Part shown: positions 25,532 through 35,833 of the stretch, in pieces | How the letters are laid out: each line of letters opens with the position of its first letter | Position numbering within the stretch: position 1 is the stretch's first letter | Assembly (NCBI GenBank): GCA_050952935.1 | Contig: JBMNLS010000001.1 | Coordinates: 186,001-250,000, forward strand | Origin: UBA6115 sp050952935 | Lineage (GTDB): Bacteria > Bacillota > Clostridia > Christensenellales > Aristaeellaceae | Reading direction: 5' to 3' | DNA length: 64,000 nt | Position numbers and translations under genes: made by a program | The notes under the pieces: generated by a model | What the model was told of the DNA's origin: nothing | Databases searched by the model: none | Seen by the model: only the letters and a program-made list of their open reading frames with translations

Positions 25532-26899
25532 ATGGTTTATGATCTGATTGTTCTGGGCGGCGGCCCAGCCGGCTACCTGGCGGCCGAGCGCGCCGGGGGC
25601 GCGGGGCTGAAGGTGGCCCTGATAGAAGAACGGGAGTTGGGCGGGGTCTGCCTAAACGAAGGCTGCATCCCCACCAAAACCATGCTCTACTCCGCCAAGC
25701 TTTATGACGGGGTGAAACATGGCGAGAAATACGGCGTCAGCGCCCAGGGGCTGGGCATTGACCATGCCAAAGTGGTGGCCCGCAAGGCCAAGGTGGTGAA
25801 GGCCCTGGTGGCGGGCGTCAAGGCCCAGATGCGGGCCAGCAAGGTGACGGTGTTTTCCGCCCGGGGCGAGGTCACCGGCAAGGACGCCTCCGGCTACACG
25901 GTAAAAGCCGGGGAAGAAAGCCTCACCGGCAAGCATCTGCTGATCGCCACCGGCTCCTCCCCGGCCACGCCCCCCATCCCGGGGCTGAAAGAGGGCTTTG
26001 ACAAAGGCTTTGTCCTCACCAACCGGGAGATTCTGGATCTGAAAGAGATCCCCCCCCGCCTAGCAGTGGTGGGCGGCGGGGTCATCGGCCTTGAGATGGC
26101 CAGCTACTTTAACTCTGTGGGCTCTCAGGTGAGCGTAGTGGAAATGCTCGACCACATCGCCGGAGAGAATGACCAGGATCTGGTCAATATCCTGAAGGCG
26201 GATTTTGAAAAAAAGGGAATCACTTTCGCCCTCTCCGCCCGCGTCACCGCCATTGAGGCAAACGGCGTGCGCTATGAGCAGGGCGGTGAGAGCAAGTTCA
26301 TCGAGGCGGACAAGGTGCTGCTTTCCATCGGCCGCCGGGCCAACACCCAGGGCCTTGGCCTGGAATCCATCGGGGTGTATACTGAACGGGGCGCTGTGGT
26401 CACCGATGATAAAATGCAGACCAACCAGCCCGGCGTCTATGCCGCGGGCGATGTGACCGGCTTTTCCATGCTGGCCCACACCGCCTACCGGGAGGCCGAG
26501 GTGGCGGTGAACAACATCCTGGGCAAAAAGGATATCATGCGCTATGACGCCATCCCGGCGGTGCTCTACACCAACCCAGAGTTGGCCAGCGTCGGCGAAA
26601 CGGAGGCCACCGCGGCGGCCAAGGGCATCCCCTTTAAAACCGTGAAGCTACCCATGCAGTACGCCGGGCGCTACCAGGCGGAGAATGAGGGCGGCCGCGG
26701 CATCATGAAGTTGCTGGTCAACCCCAACACCCAGCAGGTCACCGGCCTTCAGGCGCTGTCCAACTACGCGTCGGAGTTTATCATCGCCGCCACTTCCTAT
26801 ATCGAGCTGGGGCTTAGCCTGGAGGCGATCAAAAAGATCGTCTTCCCCCATCCCACCGTGTCTGAGATCATCCGCGAAGCAATCTTCCAATATAAGTAA
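25532..26899 (+). CDS. lpdA: Dihydrolipoyl dehydrogenase (E3)
   Basis: 455 residues, FAD-dependent. It reoxidises the dihydrolipoyl arm of E2 and passes electrons to NAD+. It has the FAD loop GGGPAGYLAAERAG, the redox disulfide GGVCLNEGCIPTK, the NAD loop VGGGVIGLEMASYF, the second FAD motif YAAGDV, and the catalytic base HPTVSE in the C-terminal dimer region. AGGAGG precedes the ATG, 13 bp after E2. It is the second gene of the E2-E3-E1 operon. Confidence 0.96.
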   Translation: MVYDLIVLGGGPAGYLAAERAGGAGLKVALIEERELGGVCLNEGCIPTKTMLYSAKLYDGVKHGEKYGVSAQGLGIDHAKVVARKAKVVKALVAGVKAQMRASKVTVFSARGEVTGKDASGYTVKAGEESLTGKHLLIATGSSPATPPIPGLKEGFDKGFVLTNREILDLKEIPPRLAVVGGGVIGLEMASYFNSVGSQVSVVEMLDHIAGENDQDLVNILKADFEKKGITFALSARVTAIEANGVRYEQGGESKFIEADKVLLSIGRRANTQGLGLESIGVYTERGAVVTDDKMQTNQPGVYAAGDVTGFSMLAHTAYREAEVAVNNILGKKDIMRYDAIPAVLYTNPELASVGETEATAAAKGIPFKTVKLPMQYAGRYQAENEGGRGIMKLLVNPNTQQVTGLQALSNYASEFIIAATSYIELGLSLEAIKKIVFPHPTVSEIIREAIFQYK

Positions 26900-26910
26900 G
26901 GAGTAGAACC

Positions 26911-29376
<2,466 letters not shown>

Positions 29377-29386
29377 GGCCATCACA

Positions 29387-29457
29387 GGGACGGTTTTGCG
29401 TGTTATACAGCGTTTGTCCATGCGGAAAAACCAGGTAAAAACACACAAAACCGTCCC
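29387..29457. repeat. REP-like inverted repeat, unit 1
   Basis: The arms GGGACGGTTTTG and CAAAACCGTCCC enclose about 45 bp. Copies sit at 30425-30495, 31487-31562 and 32534-32596. GGGACGG-type palindromes occur in REP/RAYT-type repeats. It may also end E1 transcription. Confidence 0.6.
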
Positions 29458-29548
29458 CCGGCCGGAGTTTTTTGGTCAGTTTTTACACAAAATGATTGTT
29501 TTTGTTGCTTGAATTAACAAACTTTACAAGAAGAACGTTAAGGACGTG

Positions 29549-29577
29549 TTGACAAGCCCCAAACCCGATGCTATAAT
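29549..29577 (+). promoter_or_regulatory. Consensus sigma-A promoter, unit 1
   Basis: TTGACA (29549-29554), 17 bp, TATAAT (29572-29577): a perfect consensus, so expression should be strong. The palindrome ATTATAGA-TTT-TCTATAAT (29586-29604) lies just downstream at the start site and may be an operator. Confidence 0.9.
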
Positions 29578-29611
29578 CACAGTATATTATAGATTTTCTA
29601 TAATAGGGTGC

Positions 29612-29650
29612 CGTTGCTGAGGAACCACAAAAAACCAACGCCCAGCAACG
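29612..29650 (+). promoter_or_regulatory. Conserved 5'-UTR hairpin, unit 1
   Basis: The stem CGTTGCTG / CAGCAACG encloses a 23-nt loop rich in A and C. It ends 7 nt before the AAAGGAGAG ribosome-binding site. It is conserved in all four cassettes and may control translation or stability; it is not a riboswitch class I recognise. Confidence 0.65.
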
Positions 29651-29669
29651 AGTGAAAGGAGAGTAAGGT

Positions 29670-30278
29670 ATGAATAAGTCCCGGAAACTCATGTCTCTGC
29701 TGCTTGTCCTTGTGCTGGCGCTTCCCATGGTCTTCATGACGGTGGATGCTTTGGCAGCGGACTATTACAATGTCGTCAGAACCAGCGGCGGCCGTCTGAA
29801 TGTCTGGCCCCGTCCCGTGAAGGAAGCCGGCAGCTCCGCCACCAGCCTGGCCAATGGCACCGCCGTCACGCTGACCGGCAACCGCACCTATTCCACCGCT
29901 GATAAGCGCTGGATGGTTGAGATCAGCGCTCCGGCCAAGGGTTGGGTTGATGCCAAATATATTGGCAAGAAAGGCTATGCGCCTCCGAAGAAAACGCCCG
30001 AACCGATTGATTATTGGGAGAGGGCTCAGCTGAAGGGCACCGCTGCTGACAGCATCATCAACATGTGGCGCGACAATGAGAAGCCCTTTGAAAGGCGCTA
30101 TCAGAAGCCCGTTTTCACCAACGTTCCCCTGGGCTATGTCTTCAACGGTGCTATCATTTATGACAACGGCACTGCCTGGGTTGAGTTTGTGACGGCTGAT
30201 GAAGAGGTCATTGGCGGCTGGGTCCGCACCCAGTGGCTGGACAACCTTGATGTTAAGGGACCCGTCCCCGCTATATAA
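29670..30278 (+). CDS. Secreted SH3-like domain protein, unit 1
   Basis: 202 residues. A signal peptide (residues 1-29, MSLLLVLVLALPMVFMTVDALA) precedes a bacterial SH3-like module (GRLNVWPRPVKEAG...GWVDAKYIG, about residues 35-105). A Pro/Lys linker (YAPPKKTPEP) leads to a second similar beta module ending GGWVRTQWLDNLDV. SH3b modules bind peptidoglycan or other wall polymers. There is no enzyme domain or sortase motif. It is one of four paralogues with its own promoter, hairpin and terminator. The sequence is about 95% identical to unit 2. The function is unknown; a wall-binding extracellular protein is the best guess. Confidence 0.85.
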   Translation: MNKSRKLMSLLLVLVLALPMVFMTVDALAADYYNVVRTSGGRLNVWPRPVKEAGSSATSLANGTAVTLTGNRTYSTADKRWMVEISAPAKGWVDAKYIGKKGYAPPKKTPEPIDYWERAQLKGTAADSIINMWRDNEKPFERRYQKPVFTNVPLGYVFNGAIIYDNGTAWVEFVTADEEVIGGWVRTQWLDNLDVKGPVPAI

Positions 30279-30291
30279 ACAAGAACCAACT

Positions 30292-30325
30292 CCCCCGCTG
30301 TCTTTATAAGACAGCGGGGGTTTTT
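30292..30325 (+). terminator. Rho-independent terminator, unit 1
   Basis: The stem CCCCCGCTGTC / GACAGCGGGGG is followed by TTTTT. The same hairpin ends all four cassettes. Confidence 0.95.
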
Positions 30326-30585
30326 CATGAGAGGAATGCCCAGGGTGCGGCCGCGAACCCACCCGCAACTACACACTCATCGAGCAGATCCGCGAAAACA
30401 AGCGCGGGGTGTAAAGCCATCACAGGGACGGTTTTGCGAGTTATGCAGCGTTTGTCCATGCGGAAAAACCAGGTAAAAACACACAAAATCGTCCTCAGCC
30501 GGAGGTTTTTGGTCAGTTTTTATGCATAATGATTGTTTTTGTTGCTTGAATTAACAAACTTTGCAAGAAGAACGTTAAGGACGCG

Positions 30586-30614
30586 TTGACAAGCCCCAAA
30601 CCCGATGCTATAAT
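30586..30614 (+). promoter_or_regulatory. Consensus promoter, unit 2
   Basis: TTGACA (30586-30591), 17 bp, TATAAT (30609-30614). The start-site palindrome ATTATAGA-TTT-TCTATAAT is at 30623-30641, as in unit 1. Confidence 0.9.
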
Positions 30615-30648
30615 CACAGTATATTATAGATTTTCTATAATAGGGTGC

Positions 30649-30687
30649 CGTTGCTGAGGAACCACAAAAAACCAACGCCCAGCAACG
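30649..30687 (+). promoter_or_regulatory. Conserved 5'-UTR hairpin, unit 2
   Basis: CGTTGCTG / CAGCAACG, identical to unit 1. Confidence 0.65.
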
Positions 30688-30706
30688 AGTGAAAGGAGAG
30701 TAAGGT

Positions 30707-31318
30707 ATGAATAAGTCCCGGAAACTCATGTCTCTGCTGCTTGTCCTTGTGCTGGCGCTTCCCATGGTCTTCATGACGGTGGATGCTTTGGCAGCGGACT
30801 ATTACAATGTCGTCAGAACCAGCGGCGGCCGTCTGAATGTCTGGCCTCGTCCCGTGAAGGAAGCCGGCAGCTCCGCCACCAGCCTGGCCAATGGTACCGC
30901 CGTCACGCTGACTGGCAACCGCACCTATTCCACCGCTGATAAGCGCTGGATGGTTGAGATCAGCGCTCCGGCCAAGGGCTGGGTTGATGCCAAATATATT
31001 GGCAAGAAAGGCTATGCGCCTCCGAAGAAAACGCCCGAACCGATTGATTATTGGGAGAAGGCTCAGCTGAAGGGCACCGCTGCCGACAGCATCATCAACA
31101 TGTGGCGCGACAACGAGAAGCCCTTTGAAAGGCGCTATCAGAAGCCCGTTTTCACCAACGTTCCCCTGGGCTATGTCTTCAACGGTGCTATCATTTATGA
31201 CAACGGCACTGCTTGGGTTGAGTTTGTGACAGCTGATGAAGAGGTCATTGGCGGCTGGGTCCGCACCCAGTGGCTGGACAACCTTGATGTCAACGACCCT
31301 GACCCTGGTAATGGTTGA
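30707..31318 (+). CDS. Secreted SH3-like domain protein, unit 2
   Basis: 203 residues, nearly identical to the unit-1 protein (signal peptide, SH3-like module, PPKKTPEP linker, second module). It differs at WEKAQ versus WERAQ and in its last residues (NDPDPGNG), where the reading frame continues past the unit-1 stop. AAAGGAG precedes the ATG. It is likely co-regulated with unit 1 because the promoter and start-site palindrome are the same. Exported, with no anchoring motif. Confidence 0.85.
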   Translation: MNKSRKLMSLLLVLVLALPMVFMTVDALAADYYNVVRTSGGRLNVWPRPVKEAGSSATSLANGTAVTLTGNRTYSTADKRWMVEISAPAKGWVDAKYIGKKGYAPPKKTPEPIDYWEKAQLKGTAADSIINMWRDNEKPFERRYQKPVFTNVPLGYVFNGAIIYDNGTAWVEFVTADEEVIGGWVRTQWLDNLDVNDPDPGNG

Positions 31319-31354
31319 TGGTTCCTGCAGAATAAGCCATAACAAGAACCAACT

Positions 31355-31390
31355 CTCCCGCTGTTTTCTAAAGACAGCGGGGATTTTTTT
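31355..31390 (+). terminator. Rho-independent terminator, unit 2
   Basis: The stem CCCGCTGT / ACAGCGGG is followed by a run of seven T. Confidence 0.95.
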
Positions 31391-31646
31391 ATGAGAGGAA
31401 TGCCCGGGCTGCGGCCGCGAACCCGCCCGCAGCTGCACCCTCACCGGGCAGATCCGTGACAACAAGCGGGGGTGCAAAACCATAGCAGGGGACGGCTTTG
31501 TGTGTTATATGCAGCGTTTGTCCATACGGAAAAATCGGGAAAACGCACAAAAACGTCCCCTGCCGGAGCTTTTTGGTCAGTTTTATACATAATCAGCGCT
31601 TTTTTGTAAAGCTTGTTGATTTAAGCAACAAAACGCTGAGCTTGTG

Positions 31647-31675
31647 TTGACAAATTCAAAGCCTGATGCTAAAGT
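31647..31675 (+). promoter_or_regulatory. Promoter, unit 3 (altered -10)
   Basis: TTGACA (31647-31652), 17 bp, TAAAGT in place of TATAAT (31670-31675), so it is weaker. The start-site palindrome is ATACATGTAT (31676-31685), unlike units 1-2. Confidence 0.75.
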
Positions 31676-31706
31676 ATACATGTATGGACTTCCAATAATA
31701 GGGTGC

Positions 31707-31745
31707 CGTTGCTGAGGAACCACAAAAAACCAACATTCAGCAACG
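31707..31745 (+). promoter_or_regulatory. Conserved 5'-UTR hairpin, unit 3
   Basis: The stem CGTTGCTGA / TCAGCAACG is one base pair longer than in the other units: the loop changed but the stem was kept, which supports selection on structure. Confidence 0.65.
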
Positions 31746-31764
31746 AGTGAAAGGAGAGTAAGGT

Positions 31765-32379
31765 ATGATTAAGTCCCGGAAACTCATGTCTCTGCTGCTT
31801 GTCCTTGTGCTGGCGCTTCCCATGGTCTTCATGACCGTAGATGCTTTGGCTTCGGAAGCGAACTACTACAATGTCGTCAGAACCAGCGGCGGCCGTCTGA
31901 ATGTCTGGCCCCGTCCCGTGAAGGAAGCCGGCAGCTCCGCGACCAGCCTGGCCAATGGCACCGCCGTCACGCTGACCGGCAACCGCACCTATTCCACCGC
32001 TGACAAGCGCTGGATGGTTGAGATCAGCGCTCCGGCCAAGGGCTGGGTCGATGCCAAATATATTGGCAAGAAAGGCTATGCGCCTCCGAAGAAAAAGCCC
32101 GAACTGATCGATGTCTGGTATCAGGCTCAGCTGAAGGGCACCGCTGCTGACAGCATCATCAACATGTGGCGCGACAACGAGAAGCCCTTTGAAAGGCGCT
32201 ATCAGAAGCCCGTTTTCACCAACGTTCCCCTGGGCTATGTTTTCCATGATGCCATGATTTATGACAACGGCACTGCCTGGGTTACCTTTATAACAGCTGA
32301 TGAGGAATATGTCAGCGGCTGGGTCCGCACCCAGTGGCTGGACAACCTTGATGTCAAGGGCCCTGCTATTCCTCAATAA
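31765..32379 (+). CDS. Secreted SH3-like domain protein, unit 3
   Basis: 204 residues. The signal peptide ends DALASEANYYN, with two extra residues versus unit 1. The first module is nearly invariant. The second module is the most diverged of the four: YVFHDAMIYDNGTAWVTFITADEEYVSGW replaces the NGAIIYDNGTAWVEFVTADEEVIGG seen in the others. The linker is PPKKKPELIDVWYQAQ. This copy may recognise a different ligand or be drifting. AAAGGAG precedes the ATG. Confidence 0.85.
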   Translation: MIKSRKLMSLLLVLVLALPMVFMTVDALASEANYYNVVRTSGGRLNVWPRPVKEAGSSATSLANGTAVTLTGNRTYSTADKRWMVEISAPAKGWVDAKYIGKKGYAPPKKKPELIDVWYQAQLKGTAADSIINMWRDNEKPFERRYQKPVFTNVPLGYVFHDAMIYDNGTAWVTFITADEEYVSGWVRTQWLDNLDVKGPAIPQ

Positions 32380-32402
32380 ATCATAACGACAATAGCTAAT
32401 TT

Positions 32403-32437
32403 CTCCCGCTGTCTTTATAAGACAGCGGGGATTTTTT
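32403..32437 (+). terminator. Rho-independent terminator, unit 3
   Basis: The stem CCCGCTGTC / GACAGCGGG is followed by six T. Confidence 0.95.
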
Positions 32438-32661
32438 ATGGGAGGAATGCCCGGGCTGCGGCCATGAACCCACCGCAGCCGCACCCTTACCGGGCAGATC
32501 CACGAAAATAAGCGTGGGATGTAAGACCATCACAGGGACGGTTTTGCGTTTGTCCATGCGGTAAAACCAGATAAAAACACACAAAACCATCCCCTGGACG
32601 AAGTTTTTTGTTCAGCTTCACGCATAATCAATAAGCTTTACAAAAAAATGCAGAGCTTGTG

Positions 32662-32690
32662 TTGACAAGCTCAAAACCCGATGCTATAAT
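32662..32690 (+). promoter_or_regulatory. Consensus promoter, unit 4
   Basis: TTGACA (32662-32667), 17 bp, TATAAT (32685-32690). The start-site palindrome is CCCTGT-T-ACAGGG (32708-32720), a third distinct sequence. Confidence 0.9.
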
Positions 32691-32723
32691 CGCACCGTAT
32701 CAAAAATCCCTGTTACAGGGTGC

Positions 32724-32762
32724 CGTTGCTGAGGAACCACAAAAAACCAACGCCCAGCAACG
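32724..32762 (+). promoter_or_regulatory. Conserved 5'-UTR hairpin, unit 4
   Basis: CGTTGCTG / CAGCAACG as in units 1-2; GAGAGGAG follows as ribosome-binding site. Confidence 0.65.
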
Positions 32763-32781
32763 AGTGAGAGGAGAGTAAGGT

Positions 32782-33396
32782 ATGAATAAGTCCCGGAAAC
32801 TCATGTCTCTGCTGCTTGTCTTTGTGCTGGCGCTTCCCATGGTCTTCATGACGGTGGATGCTTTGGCTTCGGAAACGAACTACTACAATGTCGTCAGAAC
32901 CAGCGGCGGCCGTCTGAATGTCTGGCCCCGTCCCGTGAAGGAAGCCGGCAGCTCCGCCACCAGCCTGGCCAATGGCACCGCCGTCACGCTGACCGGCAAC
33001 CGCACCTATTCCACCGCTGATAAGCGCTGGATGGTTGAGATCAGCGCTCCGGCCAAGGGTTGGGTTGATGCCAAATATATTGGCAAGAAAGGCTATGCGC
33101 CTCCGAAGAAAACGCCCGAACCGATTGATTACTGGTATCAGGCTCAGCTGAAGGGCACCGCTGCTGACAGCATCATCAACATGTGGCGCGACAACGAGAA
33201 GCCCTTTGAAAGGCGCTATCAGAAGCCCGTTTTCACCAACGTTCCCCTGGGTTATGTCTTCAACGGTGCTGTCATTTATGACAACGGCACTGCCTGGGTT
33301 GAGTTTGTGACGGCTGATGAAGAGGTCATTGGCGGCTGGGTCCGCACCCAGTGGCTGGACAACCTTGATGTCAAGGGACCCGCCTTCGGTGAATAA
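32782..33396 (+). CDS. Secreted SH3-like domain protein, unit 4
   Basis: 204 residues. The signal peptide ends DALASETNYYN, like unit 3. The linker (PPKKTPEPIDYWYQAQ) and second module match units 1-2, so it reads as a mosaic of the two types. This suggests exchange between copies. There is one wall-binding-type SH3-like module, a second related module, no catalytic domain and no sortase motif. The strong promoter predicts high expression. Confidence 0.85.
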   Translation: MNKSRKLMSLLLVFVLALPMVFMTVDALASETNYYNVVRTSGGRLNVWPRPVKEAGSSATSLANGTAVTLTGNRTYSTADKRWMVEISAPAKGWVDAKYIGKKGYAPPKKTPEPIDYWYQAQLKGTAADSIINMWRDNEKPFERRYQKPVFTNVPLGYVFNGAVIYDNGTAWVEFVTADEEVIGGWVRTQWLDNLDVKGPAFGE

Positions 33397-33414
33397 GTCA
33401 CGATAAGAACTAAC

Positions 33415-33450
33415 TCTCCCGCTGTCTTTATAAGACAGCGGGGATTTTTT
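33415..33450 (+). terminator. Rho-independent terminator, unit 4
   Basis: The stem CCCGCTGTC / GACAGCGGG is followed by six T; the next ORF starts within a few bases. Confidence 0.95.
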
Positions 33451-33465
33451 ATGGGAGATATGATG

Positions 33466-33705
33466 ATGAGCAACATTTGCCCGCGCTGCGGAGGGGTAAT
33501 GAATTTTCAAGCAACAACCTATACAAAAAACAGAGCCAGGCACGGAGCGCTGTATTGGTTATTCATTGGCTGGTGGCTGCATCCCATCCTATGGATTTTT
33601 CTTACATTGCCCATGCTGATTTGGCGTGTGATTGCCCCGAATCGCAAGCAAAAGGTGATCACCACCACCGTTGGCGTATGTCAAAAATGTGGATATACAA
33701 AGTGA
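33466..33705 (+). CDS. Small zinc-ribbon membrane protein
   Basis: About 79 residues. CPRCGG near the N-terminus and CQKCGY at the C-terminus form a four-cysteine zinc ribbon that flanks a hydrophobic segment (LYWLFIGWWLHPILWIFLTLPMLIW, one or two helices). GGGAGA lies 7 nt before ATG 33466; in-frame ATGs at 33451, 33460 and 33463 are possible. It has no promoter of its own visible and follows the unit-4 terminator directly, so it may depend on read-through. It sits where the next cassette's E1 scrap would begin, marking the ancestral right border of the array. Function unknown. Confidence 0.7.
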   Translation: MSNICPRCGGVMNFQATTYTKNRARHGALYWLFIGWWLHPILWIFLTLPMLIWRVIAPNRKQKVITTTVGVCQKCGYTK

Positions 33706-33756
33706 GGACGCAGGGGAAAGCCCCCTGTTTTTTGAGGCGGATTTCCCGGTAGGATG

Positions 33757-33765
33757 TGGTATAAT
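33757..33765 (+). promoter_or_regulatory. Extended -10 promoter of lplA
   Basis: TGG followed by TATAAT (33760-33765) fits an extended -10; no good -35 at 17 bp. Confidence 0.6.
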
Positions 33766-33800
33766 CCCCTTCAGATCAAATTCTTTGTAAAGGACGCGCC

Positions 33801-34778
33801 ATGACGAACTATCTATTTGACACCGCCAACACCGATCCCACCCTGAACCTGGCCATCGAGGAGGCCCTGCTGCTGAAGGAGGGCCTGGGGCCGGCGCTTT
33901 TTTTGTGGCAGAACGCCCACACCGTGGTCATTGGCCGGGGGCAGAACGCTTGGAAGGAATGCCGCAGCCAATTGCTGGAGGAGGAGGGCGGCACCCTGGT
34001 GCGCCGCTCCACAGGCGGGGGCGCCGTTTACCATGACCTGGGCAACCTGAACTTCTCCTTCGTGATGCCAAAGGAAGTGTATGATGTGGGCAGGCAGCTG
34101 AAGGTGATCCGGCAGGCTGTGGCCCGGTTTGGCATTGAAACGGAGGCTTCCGGGCGCAATGACATTGTGCTGAAGGATTCCGGGGCCAAGTTTTCCGGCA
34201 ACGCCTTCCGCAACACCCAGACCCGCTCCCTCCACCACGGCACCATCCTGATGGATGTGGACATGGCCCTGCTGGGCCGCTACCTGGTCCCCTCCAGGCA
34301 AAAGCTGGAGGCCAAGGGGGTTGAAAGCGTTCGGGCCCGGGTGGGTAACCTGAGGGAACTGGCGCCTGACATCAGCATCCAGGCCCTGAAGGAAGCCCTG
34401 AACCAGGCCTTTGTCGCCGAATATGGCCCCGCTGACCTCACCTCCTGGCAGGATGTATTGGATGAAGCCCAGGTGATGGAGCTGACGGAAAAATACCGCT
34501 CCTGGGACTGGACCTATGGCCAGACGCCCCGCTTTGAAATCACCCTGGAAAACCGCTTCCCCTGGGGCGGGGTGGAGCTGCTGCTGAGCCTGAAAAACGC
34601 CCTGGTTCAGGAAGTCCGCTGCTATTCAGACGCCAACGACCCTGACCTGGCCGGCCGGGTGGAAGCCGCCCTTGCCGGCAGCCCCTTCACCAGCCAGGCG
34701 CTGGCAGAGCGGCTGCGCCGGAGCGGCAAGCCGGAGGATGGGGAGCTGGCCGACTGGCTGCTGACCCAGGAAGTGTAG
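33801..34778 (+). CDS. lplA: Lipoate-protein ligase
   Basis: 325 residues, the length of LplA with its C-terminal accessory domain. The catalytic region has the RRSTGGGAVYHDLGNLNFS motif and the lysine of AKFSGNAF, which binds lipoyl-AMP. It activates lipoate with ATP and attaches it to lipoyl lysines. The only lipoyl protein gene in the window is E2 at 24274, about 8 kb upstream, so this is its likely partner. The gene is monocistronic and shares a bidirectional terminator with the convergent kinase-like gene. Confidence 0.95.
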   Translation: MTNYLFDTANTDPTLNLAIEEALLLKEGLGPALFLWQNAHTVVIGRGQNAWKECRSQLLEEEGGTLVRRSTGGGAVYHDLGNLNFSFVMPKEVYDVGRQLKVIRQAVARFGIETEASGRNDIVLKDSGAKFSGNAFRNTQTRSLHHGTILMDVDMALLGRYLVPSRQKLEAKGVESVRARVGNLRELAPDISIQALKEALNQAFVAEYGPADLTSWQDVLDEAQVMELTEKYRSWDWTYGQTPRFEITLENRFPWGGVELLLSLKNALVQEVRCYSDANDPDLAGRVEAALAGSPFTSQALAERLRRSGKPEDGELADWLLTQEV

Positions 34779-34803
34779 GCCAGCTATATTTTCTTTGTAT
34801 GCT

Positions 34804-34840
34804 AAAAAGGGCTGCCGCCTCAGCGCGGCGGCTCTTTTTT
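34804..34840. terminator. Bidirectional terminator between lplA and the kinase-like gene
   Basis: A GCCGCC / GGCGGC stem with T runs on both sides (A run at 34804-34808 for the minus strand). It overlaps the 3' end of the minus-strand gene. Confidence 0.8.
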
Positions 34841-35833
34841 AAGCAGTTCCCGGATGTTGTCCATGATTGAATCAAGGGGCATGGTCCTGTCCTGCGCCAG
34901 CCGCTTATCCAGCGTGTCGTCTCCATAGAAATAACGGGTGAACCAGAAAGCGTCCGCCGCCTGGTAGAGGGGCTTCCACAGGCCGTTTTCAATGGCTGTC
35001 AGCGGGCGCTGGGCCTGGTAGGCGCTGAAAAAGGTGGTGAAACGCTCATCCTGGGACGAAAAATCATCATAGGGCATCTCCCGGGCAAAAAACAGGGCTT
35101 GCAGCACGGCGTCGCTTAACAGCGGCGCTTCCCCGGCGCAGTTGTAGTCAAACACCATCAGTTCACCCTGGGCGCCCCGGGTCAGGTTGTTGATGGATAG
35201 ATCCCCCTGCACCGCATAATGGGGAAGATTCCCCCAGCGTGCCCTGAGCAGGGCGCGCCTGGCTTCATAGCACGCACGGACGGCTTCATGCTCCTGATGC
35301 CTGCCATGGGACGCCAGCAAATCCATCAGCTTTTTTCCCGCGTCCACATCGCTGTTCCGCATCCAGTCAAAAATGACCCTGCCCTCTTTCATGTGGAAGT
35401 TTTCCTGAATGACGGCGCGGTGCATCCGCCCCAACAGGCTGCCAGCCTGTTGGCACAGCGCTAAGGTGGCCAGAGGGATCTCCGGGCCGATATCCTCCTC
35501 CAGGGTGAGCAGCAGCTCCTGCCCCTGGTATATCACGGCAACATGATCCTGATGATCCGGCGTCATCAGCCGCCTGGCTGTGGGGATGCCATGGCGCAAA
35601 AAAAGCGATGACAGTTGATATTGCTCCCGCAGATAAGCCGTGTTTGTGCGCTTCTCTTTTACATATTTCACGATCAGCGGCTTGCGCCCGGCGAAAGCTA
35701 AAGCAGCCACCAGTTTATATGCCGGCGGCTGACTTGAAAGGCCATTGTACTGGATATGTGGCGTGATGCCGGTGATTTCATCCCTGATGCCGAAACGCGC
35801 CAGATCACGCTGGATGATGTGCTTGTTGATCAC
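34820..35833 (-). CDS. Aminoglycoside/choline-kinase-fold phosphotransferase
   Basis: 337 residues of APH/CotS-type kinase fold. The catalytic loop reads VQGDLSINNL, where the usual HGD is QGD but the Asp and Asn are kept, and the DFG-equivalent is VFDYNCAG. An N-terminal Lys in YKLVAALAFAGRKPLIVKYV may be the ATP lysine. The GTG start overlaps the stop of the upstream metallo-hydrolase (GTGA). It probably phosphorylates a small molecule; drug resistance cannot be assumed. Several spore-coat CotS-like proteins share this pattern. Confidence 0.75.
   Translation of the reverse strand: MINKHIIQRDLARFGIRDEITGITPHIQYNGLSSQPPAYKLVAALAFAGRKPLIVKYVKEKRTNTAYLREQYQLSSLFLRHGIPTARRLMTPDHQDHVAVIYQGQELLLTLEEDIGPEIPLATLALCQQAGSLLGRMHRAVIQENFHMKEGRVIFDWMRNSDVDAGKKLMDLLASHGRHQEHEAVRACYEARRALLRARWGNLPHYAVQGDLSINNLTRGAQGELMVFDYNCAGEAPLLSDAVLQALFFAREMPYDDFSSQDERFTTFFSAYQAQRPLTAIENGLWKPLYQAADAFWFTRYFYGDDTLDKRLAQDRTMPLDSIMDNIRELLKKEPPR

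Larger units (their letters stand above)
30358..31420. repeat. SH3-protein cassette, unit 2
   Basis: The start is a near-exact copy of the last codons of E1 (17 of the final 18 residues unchanged, including the stop), then an inverted repeat at 30425-30495, promoter, gene and terminator. It is closest to unit 1, so it is the youngest duplication. Confidence 0.9.
31421..32466. repeat. SH3-protein cassette, unit 3
   Basis: An E1 3'-end scrap (reads SCTLTGQIRDNKRG, stop lost) is followed by an inverted repeat at 31487-31562, promoter, gene and terminator. It is more diverged than units 1-2, and the TLTGQI change is shared with unit 4. Confidence 0.88.
32467..33450. repeat. SH3-protein cassette, unit 4
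   Basis: An E1 3'-end scrap (reads RTLTGQIHENKRGM then a stop) is followed by a shortened inverted repeat at 32534-32596, promoter, gene and terminator. It is the last unit; the zinc-ribbon gene begins right after its terminator. Confidence 0.88.

Noticed and set aside
29598..33543. Four minus-strand ORFs of 250-280 residues opposite the SH3-like genes, conserved among copies
   Set aside because: Their conservation follows from the duplication. The plus frames have signal peptides, promoters and terminators, and the minus frames have none of these.
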